Source of the DNA: Nelumbo lutea
Taxonomy: Eukaryota > Streptophyta > Magnoliopsida > Proteales > Nelumbonaceae
Direction: 5' to 3'
Length of the DNA stretch: 64,000 nt
NCBI GenBank assembly: GCA_022828595.1
Contig: JAKGHH010000001.1
Location: forward strand, 210,627,848 to 210,691,847
In this document: piece by piece, positions 21,281 through 32,831 of the stretch
Numbering within the stretch: the stretch's first letter is position 1
Layout: each line of letters starts with the position of its first letter
Made by a program: the position numbers and the translations under genes
Notes under the pieces: generated by a model
The model's database searches: none
What the model saw: the letters and a program-made list of their open reading frames with translations, nothing else
What the model was told of the DNA's origin: nothing

Positions 21281-21890
21281 CTATTTTAATTTAGCAAGAC
21301 AATCTTCAATTTCTTTTTAATGGCAAGTGACAATTGTCATCCCAATAGGGCCCACTAGATTGATTGGATCAATTATGATTAGAAGCCATCTAGCAAGAAA
21401 CTAGCCCACATGTGGTCGGTCAAGAGATCCAACCAACATTTCCTTTTCTTCTCTTTTTAATTGTGATGCAATTAAGTTAATTCAAATGGGTCCCACTAAA
21501 TTCACAATTCCGTGGTCAATCTTTGATCACCATTTAAGTGTAATTAAATCCATAGATTGGATTTAACCGTGCCACTTGGCAAAGGGGCTGGGCCCATGCA
21601 TCATTTAGCTCATTAACCAACCATTAATTTCCTTTTTTTTGGTGGATCAATTAAGCCTTGAAAGCTGGTTGCCTTTTAAATGGGATTCACTAAATCCTAA
21701 TCAAAGATTTGTCCAATCTGTCCACCAAATGACAGATTTAAATCTATGAGTTTTTTTTTTATTTATTTTTATCTCTTTTTAGAAGCATTGCACTGAAAAT
21801 TCGAGGCTTAAGCCCATGGCCCATTAATGTAGTGTATCAGGACAATTCCTTTTTTAGTGGGCCCAATAACTTCTTCTAGTTGATTCGTCT

Positions 21891-21923
<33 letters not shown>

Positions 21924-21928
21924 CAACA
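21281..21928 (-). mobile_element. Element A left (3') LTR, second part
   Basis: Continues the LTR interrupted at 9030. Blocks such as CTATTTTAATTTAGCAAGAC, CCCACATGTGGTCGGTCAAG and GCCCATGCATCATTTAG match 26190-26480 of the right LTR. It ends with (CT)n then (TA)n and ATCAACA, the minus-strand TGTTGAT start. A roughly 85-bp piece (about 21616-21700) is absent from the right LTR. Confidence 0.85.
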
Positions 21929-21943
21929 AATGCCCCCCAAATT
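21929..21943 (-). other. Polypurine tract of element A
   Basis: Plus-strand AATGCCCCCCAAATT, i.e. minus-strand AATTTGGGGGGCATT, directly next to the LTR start. Confidence 0.75.
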
Positions 21944-22179
21944 GGTGGCTGTTATTATAATTGGCAATGCAAGTACCAATTTGCAAAGTTTACACTCTTA
22001 TAGGTTAGGAGTAAAGAATCTTCTCTTTTTTTTTTTGTACCATCAATAGTTCATACTCTTGTGGGTCACGAGTAGAATTTTTGTTTTTTTTTTTGTTTTG
22101 GTCGTTCACAGTTTATACTCGTGTGGGCCAGGAGTAATACATGAATGCTTTTTTTTATTTGATTTGACCGTTTGTAGTT

Positions 22180-23475
22180 TATACTCATGGGGGCCAAGAG
22201 TGATACAAATAATTTATTTTGTGACTGCACCCTTTTAGGTTGCTTACATACCCCTTAGAGAGGTCGAGTCATGACGTAGTTCATGAAGTGATTTGTACTT
22301 GCGATTTGGGGCTTTATAGATAGTTTAGGCTCTTATCTAGGAGCGCTTAGTGGATAGTTTAGGGTCGTGTCCAGGAGCACAATTTGAGTTATTTTGGAAG
22401 TTGAATAGTTTATACTCATACTTGGGAGTCTTGTAGATAATTTATGCTCATATCTAGGAGCAAATTTTGAGTTGTTTAGGAAGTTGAGTAGTTTATACTC
22501 ATACTCAGAAGTCTTGTAGACAGCTTATGCTCATATTTGGGAGCAAATTTTGAGTTGTTTAGGAAGTTGGGTAGTTTATACTCATACTCAGAAGTCTTGT
22601 AGACAGCTTATGCTCATATTTGGGAGCAAATTTTGAGTTGTTTAGGAAGTTGGGTAGTTTATATTCATACTCAGAAGTCTTGTAGACAGCTTATGCTCAT
22701 ATTTGGGAGCAAATTTTGAGTTGTTTAGGAAGTTGGGTAGTTTATATTCATACTCAGAAGTCTTGTAGACAGCTTATGCTCATATTTGGAAGCAAATTTT
22801 GAGTTGTTTAAAAAGTTAAGTAGTTTATATTCATACTTCGAAGTTTTGTAGACAGTTTATGCTCATATCTGGGAGCAAATTTTGAGTAGAGCAGTTTATA
22901 CTCATGCCCTAGAGTCTTGTAGACAGTTTAGGCTCGTACCTGAGAGCATATTTGAGTTACTTTAGAAGTTAAATAATTTATACTCATACTATGAGTCTTG
23001 CAAATAGTTTATGCTCATATCTAGAGTATAGATAGTTTAGGCTCATATCCAGGAGCATATTGAGTTTTTTTTTTCTTTTTTAATAGACAATTTAGGCTTG
23101 TATCTGGGAGCAAACTTTGAGTAGTTTCAAAATGACGAATAGTTTATACTCATACTCTTAGAGTTTTGCAGACAGTTTATGCTCGTATATGGGAGCAAAC
23201 TTTGAGTTGTTTAGGAAGTTGAGTAGTTTATATTTATACTTGGGAGCCTTGTAGATAGTTTATGCTCATATCGAAGAGTACATTTTGAATGAGTTTTTGT
23301 TTTTTGTTTTTTTTTTTCTAATTAGATAGTTTAAACTCATATTTGGGAGCATAGATGGTTTAAACTCATATCCATGAGCAAATTGAGTGAGATTTTTTTT
23401 CTAATAGATAGTTTAGGCTCGTATTTGGGAGCACAGATAGTTTAAGCTCATATCTATGAGCAAATTTTGACTTAT
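22180..23475. repeat. Tandem array in element A, 83-bp core units
   Basis: Five near-identical 83-bp units lie between about 22384 and 22884 (TTGAGTTG at 22467, 22550, 22633, 22716, 22799, exactly 83 bp apart). Each contains GTAGTTTATACTCATACTC, GTCTTGTAGACAGCTTATGC and GGGAGCAAATT. Degenerate pieces of the same motif extend on both sides from 22180 to about 23470, with variable spacing. It lies between gag and the 3' LTR of A, on the untranslated side. Confidence 0.92.
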
Positions 23476-23783
23476 TTTCTTTTTGTGTAACATGTGATTA
23501 TATGCATAGCTACACATCCTTCAGAAATGAATTCATTTTGTATGTACTCTTGTAGAGTAATTGGAAGTCGAGGGACTTGTTTCAAAACTTCATTAGTTAC
23601 CACTTGTGGTGGTTGGATAGCATTGTTCTTGCCTTGTCGTTTCTTGCTTTTGGGGGGTTTCTATGATCGAACCTTCTTTTTAATTTGCTTTGATTGTCCA
23701 CAAGGTAGAGTGGATTGGTGTGTCGTATGACTCTCCTGACGTGTAATGATGGCCCAGTCATCTTTTTAGAGTGACGTGGTGGA

Positions 23784-25703
23784 CTACGGTGAAGGAATTT
23801 CCTTAGGACTTAAGGTTTGTGCTTGTGTTCGATTGAGTACTGCCCCTAGTGTATGGCAACAAGTAGAATGGTCATTGGGGATTTGTGTTTGATTTAGTGA
23901 TGCCCCCGGTGTAAGTTCATAGATGACAGGATGATGAGGGCATTGGAGAGCTTTAGGTTCAAAGGATCCAAATGTAACGGTTGTCATGTTGGTGGTTGCT
24001 ACATCCTCACTTAGATCTAGTTTGATCACTACCAATTGCATTATCTTGCCTTTGAGGACAAAACATTTCTCAACTGGATGGCTAATTACCCAATGGTAAC
24101 GATAATACTTCGAATGATCAGTTATTCATTTATCTTCTAATTGTTTATTATTAAGAAGCTCTATAAGCTTTTCGGCTAAAAGGGCATCCAACATTTCTAT
24201 GACATTTGAGTTAAGGAATGGATACACGTTCGTTTCCAATTCCTTAAGAGTGAGTTTTGGATTTTCTTTTTCTTGTTGAGTATTTGATTTTATTTCTTTT
24301 TTGCTTTTTTTCTTCCCAATAATCTTTAAAGGGGCTATTGAGGTTGCTAGATGACTTTGTTTCATTTTCACCATCTTTCTTTTCCCTTTGGAAATCATCC
24401 AGGTGATATTCTCCAAAGGTAGCCAGGTTAAGTTCCATGTCATGTGTGCGGGTGGCCAATTTTTCAAATGTTCGAGGTTTTATTCCCTTGAGGGTGTAAC
24501 GCATACCCCAATGCATGCATTGAATACAAGTATCAATACCTGAAGCTTCTGAGAACTTGTCTCGACAGTTAAGGTAGAGATTTCTCTATCTGTCAATATA
24601 GTCAATGACTAGTTCATCTTTTCTCCATTTTGTGGTAGTGAATCTGTATATGCTTACAATACATCGAGTACCGTAGAAACGATCTTGGAACTTTCTTTCT
24701 AATTGACCCTAACTATCGATTGATCCATAAGGGAGTTCAGTGTACCAGTCAAAAGCATTTCCTTGTAGAGATCGTACAAATTGCTTTACCATCAAATCAC
24801 CATAGGTCCCAGTATTGTTGCATGTCTCCACGAAGTGCGCAATATGTTGCCTGGGGTTACCTTTCTCGTCAAATGGTTGAAACTTTGGGGGTTGGTACCT
24901 AACGACATAGGCATATGATCAATGCACTCAGTGTATGGATTTAGTATACATCGAGGATAACCGTGGAACACCCCAATACTGAGCACGTATTATGTCAGCT
25001 ATAGTGTTTTGGAGTTGTTGTACTGAAAGGGAGGCGACTGAAGCATGTTGGGTGTCCCGTATGTTAGTACATTCTGGCAACTCCTCTCGAGGAGGGTCTA
25101 CTTACGGGGTGAACCCTAGTGGGTGTGAAGGCCCTTGGCTGGATGTTGTTGTTTACATTTGTTCCATTCGGTTCATGAGAGAAGCAATTTGAAGGTCCTT
25201 CTCTTCCACCATCTTTCTTAACTTAGCAATAGTCGTAGCCATCTCAGCAAGTTGTTCTTCCACTATAGTAGCTCCCGCCATCATAACGGGTGCTACTGAA
25301 GTGTAGAAGTGTGTCTGTATGTAATCGAACCCTCTAGTCTTAGGGGAGTTGGGATGAGAGTCAAACCTTGAGCCGGTACTAGATTCCGCGTTTGACACTG
25401 GTATTTGACCACTTGGATGCTCAAGTGGATTTATTGAGATCAATTGGACTTCGTCATGAGACGTGTGGTTGGTCTCTCATACTTAGAAGTTGGCAAAGCA
25501 CTTGAACTAGATGAACTTGTACTATAAGTTGCATTTTTCTTGTTGCCGACGACACTTGGAACGGTTTTCTTTGGAGTTACGTGTCCAAACCATTTGCAAA
25601 AACAAGGTTGCTGTGCTGACTTGAGAGATGAGAGGAAAGAGAGGTCCCACCGGGCATGCCAAAAATTTGTTGACACAAATTTCACACTAAATTTGGAGCA
25701 CAA
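23784..25703 (-). pseudogene. Element A gag (Gypsy), frameshifted
   Basis: Minus-strand frames, right to left. FWHARWDLSFLSS, right after the leader, and TKSN/NPLEHPSGQIPVSN form the N-terminus. A heptad helix follows, VEEQLAEMATTIAKLRKMVE. Then the gag core reads RYQPPKFQPFDEKGNPRQHI, FVRSLQGNAFDWYTELP, LERKFQDRFY and GMRYTLKGIKPRTFEKLATR. A CKYHxxxxHPxExC-like segment then reads YYRYHWVISHPVEKCFVLKG, followed by FGSFEPKALQ and the tail. This is the gag layout of plant Gypsy elements. At least four stops or frameshifts occur (about 25440, 25150, 24730, 24250 and 24123). No protease motif follows. Confidence 0.85.
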
Positions 25704-26714
25704 AATTTAATGAAGACAAATCAAAGGAATTTAAATCATTTTTTTTGCTGAAATTTAAGTGGGAAACAAATTCTTTTTTTTTTTTGGCAAAGGAAAACCC
25801 CTGATTCTCTTGTCATGAACACCACCCGAACTTGTACTTGTAGCTTGTTACGAACACAATCCAAAAAGCTTAAGAACTTGTAGTTGTAAAAAGAACTTGT
25901 AACGATCAATTGTATACGCGCAAGATAGGAGAATTTTCTTTTTTTTTTTAGTAATTTGATGAAGCTTTTGGTTACAACAACTTAAAGGCCATAATCCTTC
26001 AACTGATGTGACATAGAACCATAACGGTTTCGAAACTTCAATGGTTGAGGAGCCGAAATTCTAGTTCTTCCTTCCTACAACGAAAAAAGTTGAAACACAA
26101 CGTGGGAGCTACTGGAGGGATCCGGAGAGGGAGAGAGATGACTTCAGTTAGGCATACTTCCCATATTCAAATTGTCTTCATTTATGGAAACCTATTTTAA
26201 TTTAGCAAGACAATTTTCAATTTCTTTTTAATGGAAATTGACAATTGTCACAGGGCCCAATTGATTGGAAGCCATTTAGCAAGAGACTAGCCCACATGTG
26301 GTCGGTCAAGACATCCAACCAACATTTAATTTTCTTCCCTTTTTAATTGTGATGCACTAAGTTAATTCAAACGGGCTCTACTAAATTCATAATTTGGTGG
26401 TCAATCTTTGATCCTCATTTAATTGTAATTAAATCCATAGATTGGATTTAACATGCCACTTGGCAAAAGGGCTGGGCCCATGCATCATTTAGCCCATTCA
26501 CTAAATCCTAATCAAAGATTTGTCCAATTTATTCATCAAATGACAGATTTAAATATAGGATTTTTTTTTCTCTCTTTTTTTTGGGAGCATTGCAGTGGAA
26601 ATTCGAGGCTTAAGCTCATGACCCATTAATGTAGTGTAATTGGCCAACTCCTTTTTTAGTGGGCCTAATAACTTCTTCTAGTTGGTTCGTTTTCTCTCTC
26701 TCTACATATCATCA
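25668..26714 (-). mobile_element. Element A right (5') LTR (1047 bp)
   Basis: Plus-strand start TGTTGACACAAATTTCAC, end ACATATCATCA, i.e. TGATGATATG...GTCAACA on the minus strand. Downstream on the minus strand is TTTTTGGCATGCCCGGTGGG, text commonly seen at the start of plant Gypsy internal regions. It lacks about 230 bp and 85 bp found in the left copy. Confidence 0.85.
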
Positions 26715-27135
26715 GTGGCGATTTTAGTATATGTTTAGTATCGCTGTTGTAGATACAACACTGTTTTATGAGAAAATGACATTTTTTTTCTATTTGGAAA
26801 TGTTGCTGCCAAGTAGGATGTTTACTGACAATAACACTTTTTGTTTGGTACGAGTGCTCAATGTCTGTTTTCAACATTGATACCAATTATATGAAGTCCA
26901 TGTCATTGTCACATCATGTCTTAATTGACAGCAATGAGCTGCGATATGTGACATTCTCAATTTCTAATGCATGGTTTGGAGCACCGTTTTTTATGGAAAA
27001 ATAATTCCAAACTAACAGGTATTTGCTAGAGCACCGTTTTTTCAATGTGGCACTGATGTGTCACCATTTTGGCATATATGCATATTTAAAACACCACTAT
27101 ATCTTTGTTTTAAGTGGCTTTTATTAACTTGCCAT
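26715..27135. mobile_element. Right flank of the CACTA-like element
   Basis: After element A, the sequence resumes with GTGGCGATTTTAGTATATG and later has GTGGCACTGATG, CACCACTAT and AAGTGGCTTTTATTAACTTG. Short AGTGGC/GCCACT motifs of this sort resemble CACTA subterminal repeats and those at 8260-8296. A clean TTTTCTTGTAGTG end was not found, so the right boundary is unknown. Confidence 0.4.
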
Positions 27136-27710
27136 TAATTCAAATCAATGGCTGAGATGCAAATGAAAAATGTAATACTAAGAGCGGGGAGGGGCCCAAT
27201 CAATGAAAAACAATCTTTTAAAAATGGAAAACTCACATAGAGTCTAACAAACCGGTATCTAATTCAAATTGGGTTTTTTTTTGGGTCTGATTCAAATTGG
27301 AAATCAGTCGTTGATTCAAGTAGAGTCATCAAAAACACCTTCTATTCAATCACCGCTCTAACAATCTCAGAGAAGTTGAGGAACATGAGATTGATATACT
27401 TCCAAGGAAAATTTGAAAAACCCTAATCCAGTAGGACTCTCTTTCCTTCTCCAGTCCCTCCTTTTTGGTCTCCTCTCCAAGAATCTTTCTTGGACAAAAA
27501 AATCCACCAAAAAAACTCCAAGGATAGGCTATAAACAACTAGCTGATCAGCCTCTCTAGGTTTCCATGCAATCAACTGAACGCACCTGCATTTATCGGAC
27601 TAACCCTCAAACTCTTTCATATCATAGTACCCTATATGTCATGTAACAAAGCCAAAGCTGAATTTACCCATTTTACCCACTCCATTTACACTCCTAGGTT
27701 TGAGTAGGAA
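27136..27710. other. Intergenic DNA
   Basis: No gene or repeat recognised. Confidence 0.4.
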
Positions 27711-27957
27711 AATACTTGGTTCCTAACCAGTCGGAGGACATGCCTCTGACCAAAGCTATTTTATACATCGAATTTTAGTGCTTAAAGTTTATATTTTAGG
27801 GTTTAGGGTTTAAAATTTTGATTTTAGGATTTAGGGTTTAAAATTTTGATTTCATGATTTAGGGCTTAAGGGTTTAAAGTTTTAATTTTAAGATTTAGGA
27901 TTAGTGCATAAATTTAAAAATCAATAGCCCACTTGACCATGATAGGAGCCAAGTATT
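27711..27957. mobile_element. MITE with telomere-like TTTAGGG core
   Basis: Left end AATACTTGGTTCCTA and right end TAGGAGCCAAGTATT form inverted repeats. The interior repeats TTTAGGGTTTAGGGTTTAAAA-like text with TTTTGATTT spacers. A second copy of the same unit lies at about 40909-41122. Confidence 0.55.
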
Positions 27958-28341
27958 GCCCATTTGAGTATACCACAAGCACACACCAAACATGGTATAT
28001 AATAAAGTGTTTTAGCTTGAACCATAATGGTAAGAGTATAACTAAAAAGATGAGGCTACTCTCATAAAACTTTTTGCCCTCTTGTACTTGGTGTTTGGTA
28101 CTATGATGTTTTGAGCTGAAGTGTTTTAGCTTGAATCATAATGTTTCGATTGCATTGGAAATACAAAAAAGACATATCAAATATGTTTTGGCACAAAATA
28201 TGAAGCGTTGAAGCATAATATTTTATTCTTGTTTCAAGCAATTAGGTAGTAGGCACCTTTAGGCATTGCATAATTGATTCAAGAATTGTCATTCTGATGT
28301 TTCTTCTAACACTTATATGCGAAATCCAATGTGGTGCTTTT
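27958..28341. other. Intergenic DNA with short repeats
   Basis: GTGTTTTAGCTTGAA is repeated at about 28005 and 28120; no gene seen. Confidence 0.35.
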
Positions 28342-28346
28342 GTTCT

Positions 28347-29016
28347 TGATGAGGGCGGATTTGGCCCTTTAGTGACATCATGACACATGACATCTCAAAA
28401 CAGCTGGATGACACTTCGACACCACCTAGGCGATTCTAAGCGGCTTGTAGCACCTTGTCCAGGGGCCGATCTGTGGCACCTCGTTAGTACAGTTGAAGTG
28501 ACCTCGATGAGGAGCGACCTCCCTTTAGGGCTTGCCAACCTGATTGAGGTCCAAGTGGTGACTTGCAAGACGTGCTTACCGACCAATTTGACATGCATAT
28601 CCTGACACTCTCAGGTTTCTCAGAAGTTGGCCCCCGTACTGAATGTTCCGAAGGAAACTGAACAAGGCGTGAAGACTGGTCTATGTGCACGGCTACCTCT
28701 GAGGACATCGGGTCGGTTAGGCACGTTTTCTTGGAGACCTTGAACATGATACGTGACGCCCACACCAAACAATGCCTATATAAGGGCATTAACTCCCATA
28801 GCACAAGGGACAAACGATTAAGTGCATTCTAGCTCTCATACTTTCTGATTTTAGCTCGCCATTATCACAAGAATATTAACTTAAACATTGGAGTGACCTC
28901 GTTGTGTTAGTCACCCTAGATTCTTTGACCCGTCTTCCTTGCAGTTCAACCGGTCCACTCAACGGCCAATGTCCGAACTACCCTACAGATAGGAACATTT
29001 AAATCGTACTCCATCA
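28347..29016 (+). mobile_element. Solo LTR of a Gypsy-like element (670 bp)
   Basis: Starts TGATGAGGGCGGATTTGGCC and ends ACTCCATCA. It is flanked by perfect GTTCT repeats (28342-28346 and 29017-29021). TATATAAG lies at 28777-28784 and AACTTAAACATTGGAGTG further on, parallel to AACTTAAGCATCAGAGTG in the LTR of element B. No PBS, PPT or internal domain flanks it, so it is a solo LTR left by LTR-LTR recombination. Its ends resemble element B's family, but most of the sequence differs. Confidence 0.85.
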
Positions 29017-29021
29017 GTTCT

Positions 29022-30215
29022 ATATCTAATTTCTTCTACTAGGTATATATTTTTTTAACATGAGGCTGCATTTGGTAAGAACGCAAATGTAGAATCAGGA
29101 CGAATTTGTACTCTAGTCGGTTTTGCATGCGTTTGGTAAGAATAGTTGTGGTAGTGAAAATGAATAAATTTATTTCTTTCTCATGACTTTTGTTGCATTC
29201 AAAAATTACTCTTGAAGTTGGTCAATATAAAATAGATAGATTTCGATTTGAAATTCATTTTTTTACCTATCACAATTAAACACAATTTATATTTTTACCC
29301 ATCACAACCAAACAAAGTAAACTTTATTGATGCAAGACAATCAAAGTTTGCATTCATACTTTTGGACCAAATTGCATTTACATCGATGCCAATATATTGG
29401 ATTTGGTGTAGGTTTGGCTTTACAAGAACCAGACCAGACTTGCCAAATGGCCATATAAAGAGGGGATACTGAACCCACCCTACCCGCTCCGTATACTCAA
29501 CCAAGTTTAACCTAATTCACTGACATCCCAACATAATTTTTTTGTACTAACCTTAAAGTATCAATGTCCTGTATGTTGATATCAGGGGGCGAGCCAAGTA
29601 TACTAATGGGAGGTTGGGTCAAAATGTAATAAACTGGGCCCCTCCCCCCCCGAGGTTGGGTCAAAATGTAATAAAGGATCAAATTTTAACTCTCCTCCAA
29701 CCCCCAAAATAAAAAATGGAATAATTTATTTATTTTTTTTAATATGAAATAGATTCAAACCTTCTCAACCATTTTCCCTATACCCTACTTCTGCTCTTTA
29801 TCTCATTTTCTCTGCCACCGACTGATGTGATAATGTTTTAAATTTCAACTTGAAAAAGGAAAACGCTATCAAACATCACTATCTTGCCTTAATGCAAATC
29901 TGGACTATTGTCACTTTAATTCATTGCAGCAAACTAATGCTCAACCCACCAACCTTTTGAAGTCAATGAATCATAATAAAAAGATAAATATGAGTTACAT
30001 CTGCCATAGGGTCGGGTGCAACCAGAGCTATACTATGCTTTAAAGAGAAATAGTTAGTGGAAAATTTGAAGTTTAAAGGCATATAAATACACCTAGCATG
30101 TGTCATCTTAAGTAGCGTAAAGAAAGAGTTTATGCAACTCCAGGTCAGACAAGGTGGGGTTGATGATAGTCTGTCTTTGCATAACCCTACCAATCCACCG
30201 CTAGTAGATGTCAAG
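29022..30215. other. Intergenic DNA with a weak MITE-like stretch and a small duplication
   Basis: GGCTGCATTTGGTAAGAACG at 29064 resembles Tourist-type ends, with a possible partner CATCACAACCAAACAAAG near 29302; the pairing is weak. A tandem duplication of GAGGTTGGGTCAAAATGTAA occurs at about 29610 and 29652 beside a C8 run. Confidence 0.35.
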
Positions 30216-30561
30216 TAGATCTGTTCAAGGGTTGGGTTGGATTTTACCTCTATATCAATAGAACACATTCAGGTTCGAGTCCAAACTCAGCCTGACCATG
30301 TCTAGATCTTGAACTTGAGCCTGACTCTTATATAAAGCCCGACTAGGAAATTAAGATAGGATTTCTTTTACTTAATGATAAGACTGAATTATGTATATTA
30401 AATGACCTCGAAACCCAAAAATACTGAAAGATCTCACTATAGATTGAGAAAAGAGAAGAGGTATATATGGGCTTGGGTTCTACGGGCCTAAGTTCATGCA
30501 GAAGCTCAATTAAGAGTCGGTCAGGCTGGCCCATTGGTTGCTTGGCCCTTGAACAGGTCTA
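30216..30561. mobile_element. hAT-like MITE (346 bp)
   Basis: Ends TAGATCTGTTCAAGGG and, inverted, TAGACCTGTTCAAGGG. Flanking octamers ATGTCAAG and GTGCCCAG agree at 5 of 8 positions. The interior has no coding potential. Confidence 0.55.
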
Positions 30562-30741
30562 GTGCCCAGTAGTGGTGCTACTTGAGTGGGTTGAGTTGGG
30601 TTCCAGGCCAGCATAGACATTGGGTCTGGGCCTGCCTCAACCCAGGGTTAAAGCTCAAATTGGCTAACCCAAACCTCAGAAAATATAAGACTAACACAAC
30701 TCAGGCTGGGTTCAATCTCAGCAAGTTTGGTTGAGTTTTAA

Positions 30742-30949
30742 GTTCCATTTGGTTTGCAGGAATAGGGGTTTGGAATTGGAATCAGAATGGATGTTTGGTT
30801 GGATGGAATGGAATGGCCATTCCTCCCCCTCCCTTGAGAATGGGAATCCCATTCCAACCAATTCTGATTCTTGTCTGAACCAAACCGAGTGAATAGACAA
30901 CTTTGATTCTGATTCTGATTCTGATTCTAGCTGCAAACTAAACAGACCC
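30742..30949. mobile_element. Tourist-like MITE (208 bp) with TAA duplications
   Basis: Left end GTTCCATTTGGTTTGCAG; right end, inverted, GGGTCTGTTTAGTTTGCAG. Direct TAA repeats lie at 30739-30741 and 30950-30952. GGG(T/C)CTGTTTGG ends with a TWA target are typical of PIF/Harbinger Tourist MITEs. The inside has GGAATTGGAATC and a run of GATTCT units. It is related, inverted, to the copy at 53546-53760. Confidence 0.72.
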
Positions 30950-31736
30950 TAAGATATTTTTATTCATGTTTTGAACATAACAGACCCATATCAGTTATGT
31001 GCATATTGTAAATATATAAACTGCACGTAACGTTATAGGTCATAGTACATACATATATACATTGTATATATATAAAATGTATATATGATTATGAAAAATA
31101 CAAAATGTACATATATGCACATGGGGTGTCGGTGGGCTGGAGGTCTGGGCTTACGGCTCGGATCTACTACCCACTAGTTGTTCCCACATCTCTACCCAGT
31201 GGACATAACAACTGTGCATTGGAAATATCTCCGTTTTCATTCATAGGGAAATATTCACAATACATGATGACGATGTTCTGTGGCTATAGATATGGGAACA
31301 ACTAGTGGATAGCAGATCCAGAGTGTTGGGCTTAGGCTACCCAAGGTCTTTGTTCAAGTCCACCCCAACAGCCCAAAACCCTAAACCCTATCCTTACTCA
31401 TGCAAAACTTTGTGTCTGGCTGTTTTACCAAATTGCAGTTCGAAGGGCTAGGTATCTAAAAGTTGCATAAACTCATTGCACAATACTTCAATTACATTCT
31501 CCGTTATATAAAAGGAATAATAATAAAGAGGCCACAATGTAACTCTATTAAATGGACCGTGTTTTGTGTTCACTTGGCTAAACCTGGCGTGAAATGATAT
31601 AAGAATTGGGCTTGGGCCAGGCCTTCACCTCATAGATATCCTTAGAATCAGATTTGGATTGTATCTTTTAAACCATGAGCTAGACCCAAGTTTGAGGCCT
31701 ATTTTGTAAAAAGCCCATCTTATGTGAATCCCTGTG

Positions 31737-32147
31737 GGGGTGTCAATCGGACTGGATTTGGTCCAATTCGATCCAGTCCAAGGTGAATTCATTACAAATG
31801 GATCAGGTCCAATCTAATCCAATGAATATTTTATACCATTTTGAATATGTCCAATTTAATGTCTGGACCATTCAATTTATTCAAATTTGTTTTAATTTAA
31901 ATTAATTCTAACTCAAACCTGATCCATTGACACCTATATCCTTATCTTCTATCAATAGACCAGATATTGATTTAATCCAACCCAGTTCAATATAAATTCA
32001 TTATGTGGACAAAGTCCAATCCAATCCAATAAATACTTTAGACCATTAAGTCCAATTCAATATGTCTTGTTGGTCCGTCTGATCCATCTAAACTAATTTT
32101 GATTTGGATGAGATCCAATCCAAAACCGGTCCATTGACACCCCTACC
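31737..32147. mobile_element. hAT-like MITE with GGGGTGTCAAT ends, internally duplicated
   Basis: Left GGGGTGTCAATCGGACTGG and right, inverted, TAGGGGTGTCAATGGACCGG. A further TCCATTGACACC at about 31930 ends a first half (31737-31935), and the second half repeats similar text (CCAATCCAAT, GGTCCAAT). No matching 8-bp flanks found. Confidence 0.5.
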
Positions 32148-32822
32148 AGTCGATTATGGCCTGAATGGGATCTGATCCTACCTGGATCTTCTTCATACAA
32201 CCGATTTCTGCCGTAGTAACAATTGTAATAAGTAGTAGTACAAATTACAATAGTTGATACTTTTGAACTTCTTTTAATGGTTTGTTATTGACCATTTTTC
32301 TAATTTTCCTTACACAACACATCTGGAACATGGTGTACTGGGCCCACTTATATTGACTGGTAGTGAGCCCACTTGAAATGACACAATGATCTAGATTTGC
32401 AAGGGCCCCAAGAAAACAATATAGTAGAAATTATAATAAAAGTTGATACAATCTTTGGATTCTTTTAATCCTATAGACATGGAGGGATCCAACAAAAGAC
32501 ATGATAGAAGACAAAATTTTGACCAACATTTCTGTGGGTCTCACATTGTGTTGGAAAGGGAAATGAAGAATGAAATTCCTTAATTTTTACCAAGAAAAAT
32601 ATTTAAACGTTTTTTAAGTGAAACAAAAGTAAAATAAAGTAAACCTAACTATTAAAATATGAAACTTGGGTTTTGCAATAAACCTAACTAAAGAACTAGG
32701 GGAACATGCTAGTATCTGTTAGACATGGCCGTTTAACAACAGTTAAATTGTTAGTTGAAGTCAAACGACGACAATTCTCTCCCATTCCGATGTGAGCCGA
32801 CGATGAGTTTGATTTCAACCTT
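32148..32822. other. Intergenic DNA
   Basis: No feature recognised. Confidence 0.4.
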
Positions 32823-32831
32823 TTTTTACAA

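Larger units (their letters stand above)
8297..26714 (-). mobile_element. Element A: gag-only Gypsy LTR retrotransposon, carrying a nested 12-kb insertion
   Basis: Two related LTRs bracket a minus-strand gag. The left (3') LTR is 8297-9030 continued at 21281-21928 and the right (5') LTR is 25668-26714. The flanking pentamers are GTGGC at 8292-8296 and 26715-26719. The left LTR is cut by element B (9031-21275). Without B the element is about 6.2 kb. Order on the minus strand: 5' LTR, leader with GGCATGCCCGGTGGGAC, gag (25703-23784), a long repeat-rich 3' region with an 83-bp array, PPT, 3' LTR. No protease, RT, RNase H or integrase motif was found between gag and the 3' LTR, so it is non-autonomous. 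The two LTRs differ by sizeable indels, which points to an old insertion. Confidence 0.8.

Noticed and set aside
22384..22884. Regularly spaced repeats that could suggest a CRISPR array
   Set aside because: Units are contiguous 83-bp tandem copies without unique spacers, in a plant retroelement.
27795..27895. TTTAGGG cluster as an interstitial telomere or chromosome-fusion scar
   Set aside because: Short, interspersed with TTTAAAATTTT, framed by inverted ends and repeated at 41 kb, so better explained by a MITE.
30272..30282. GGTTCGAGTCC, a tRNA B-box-like motif
   Set aside because: No acceptor stem, A box or cloverleaf around it; it is inside a hAT-like MITE.
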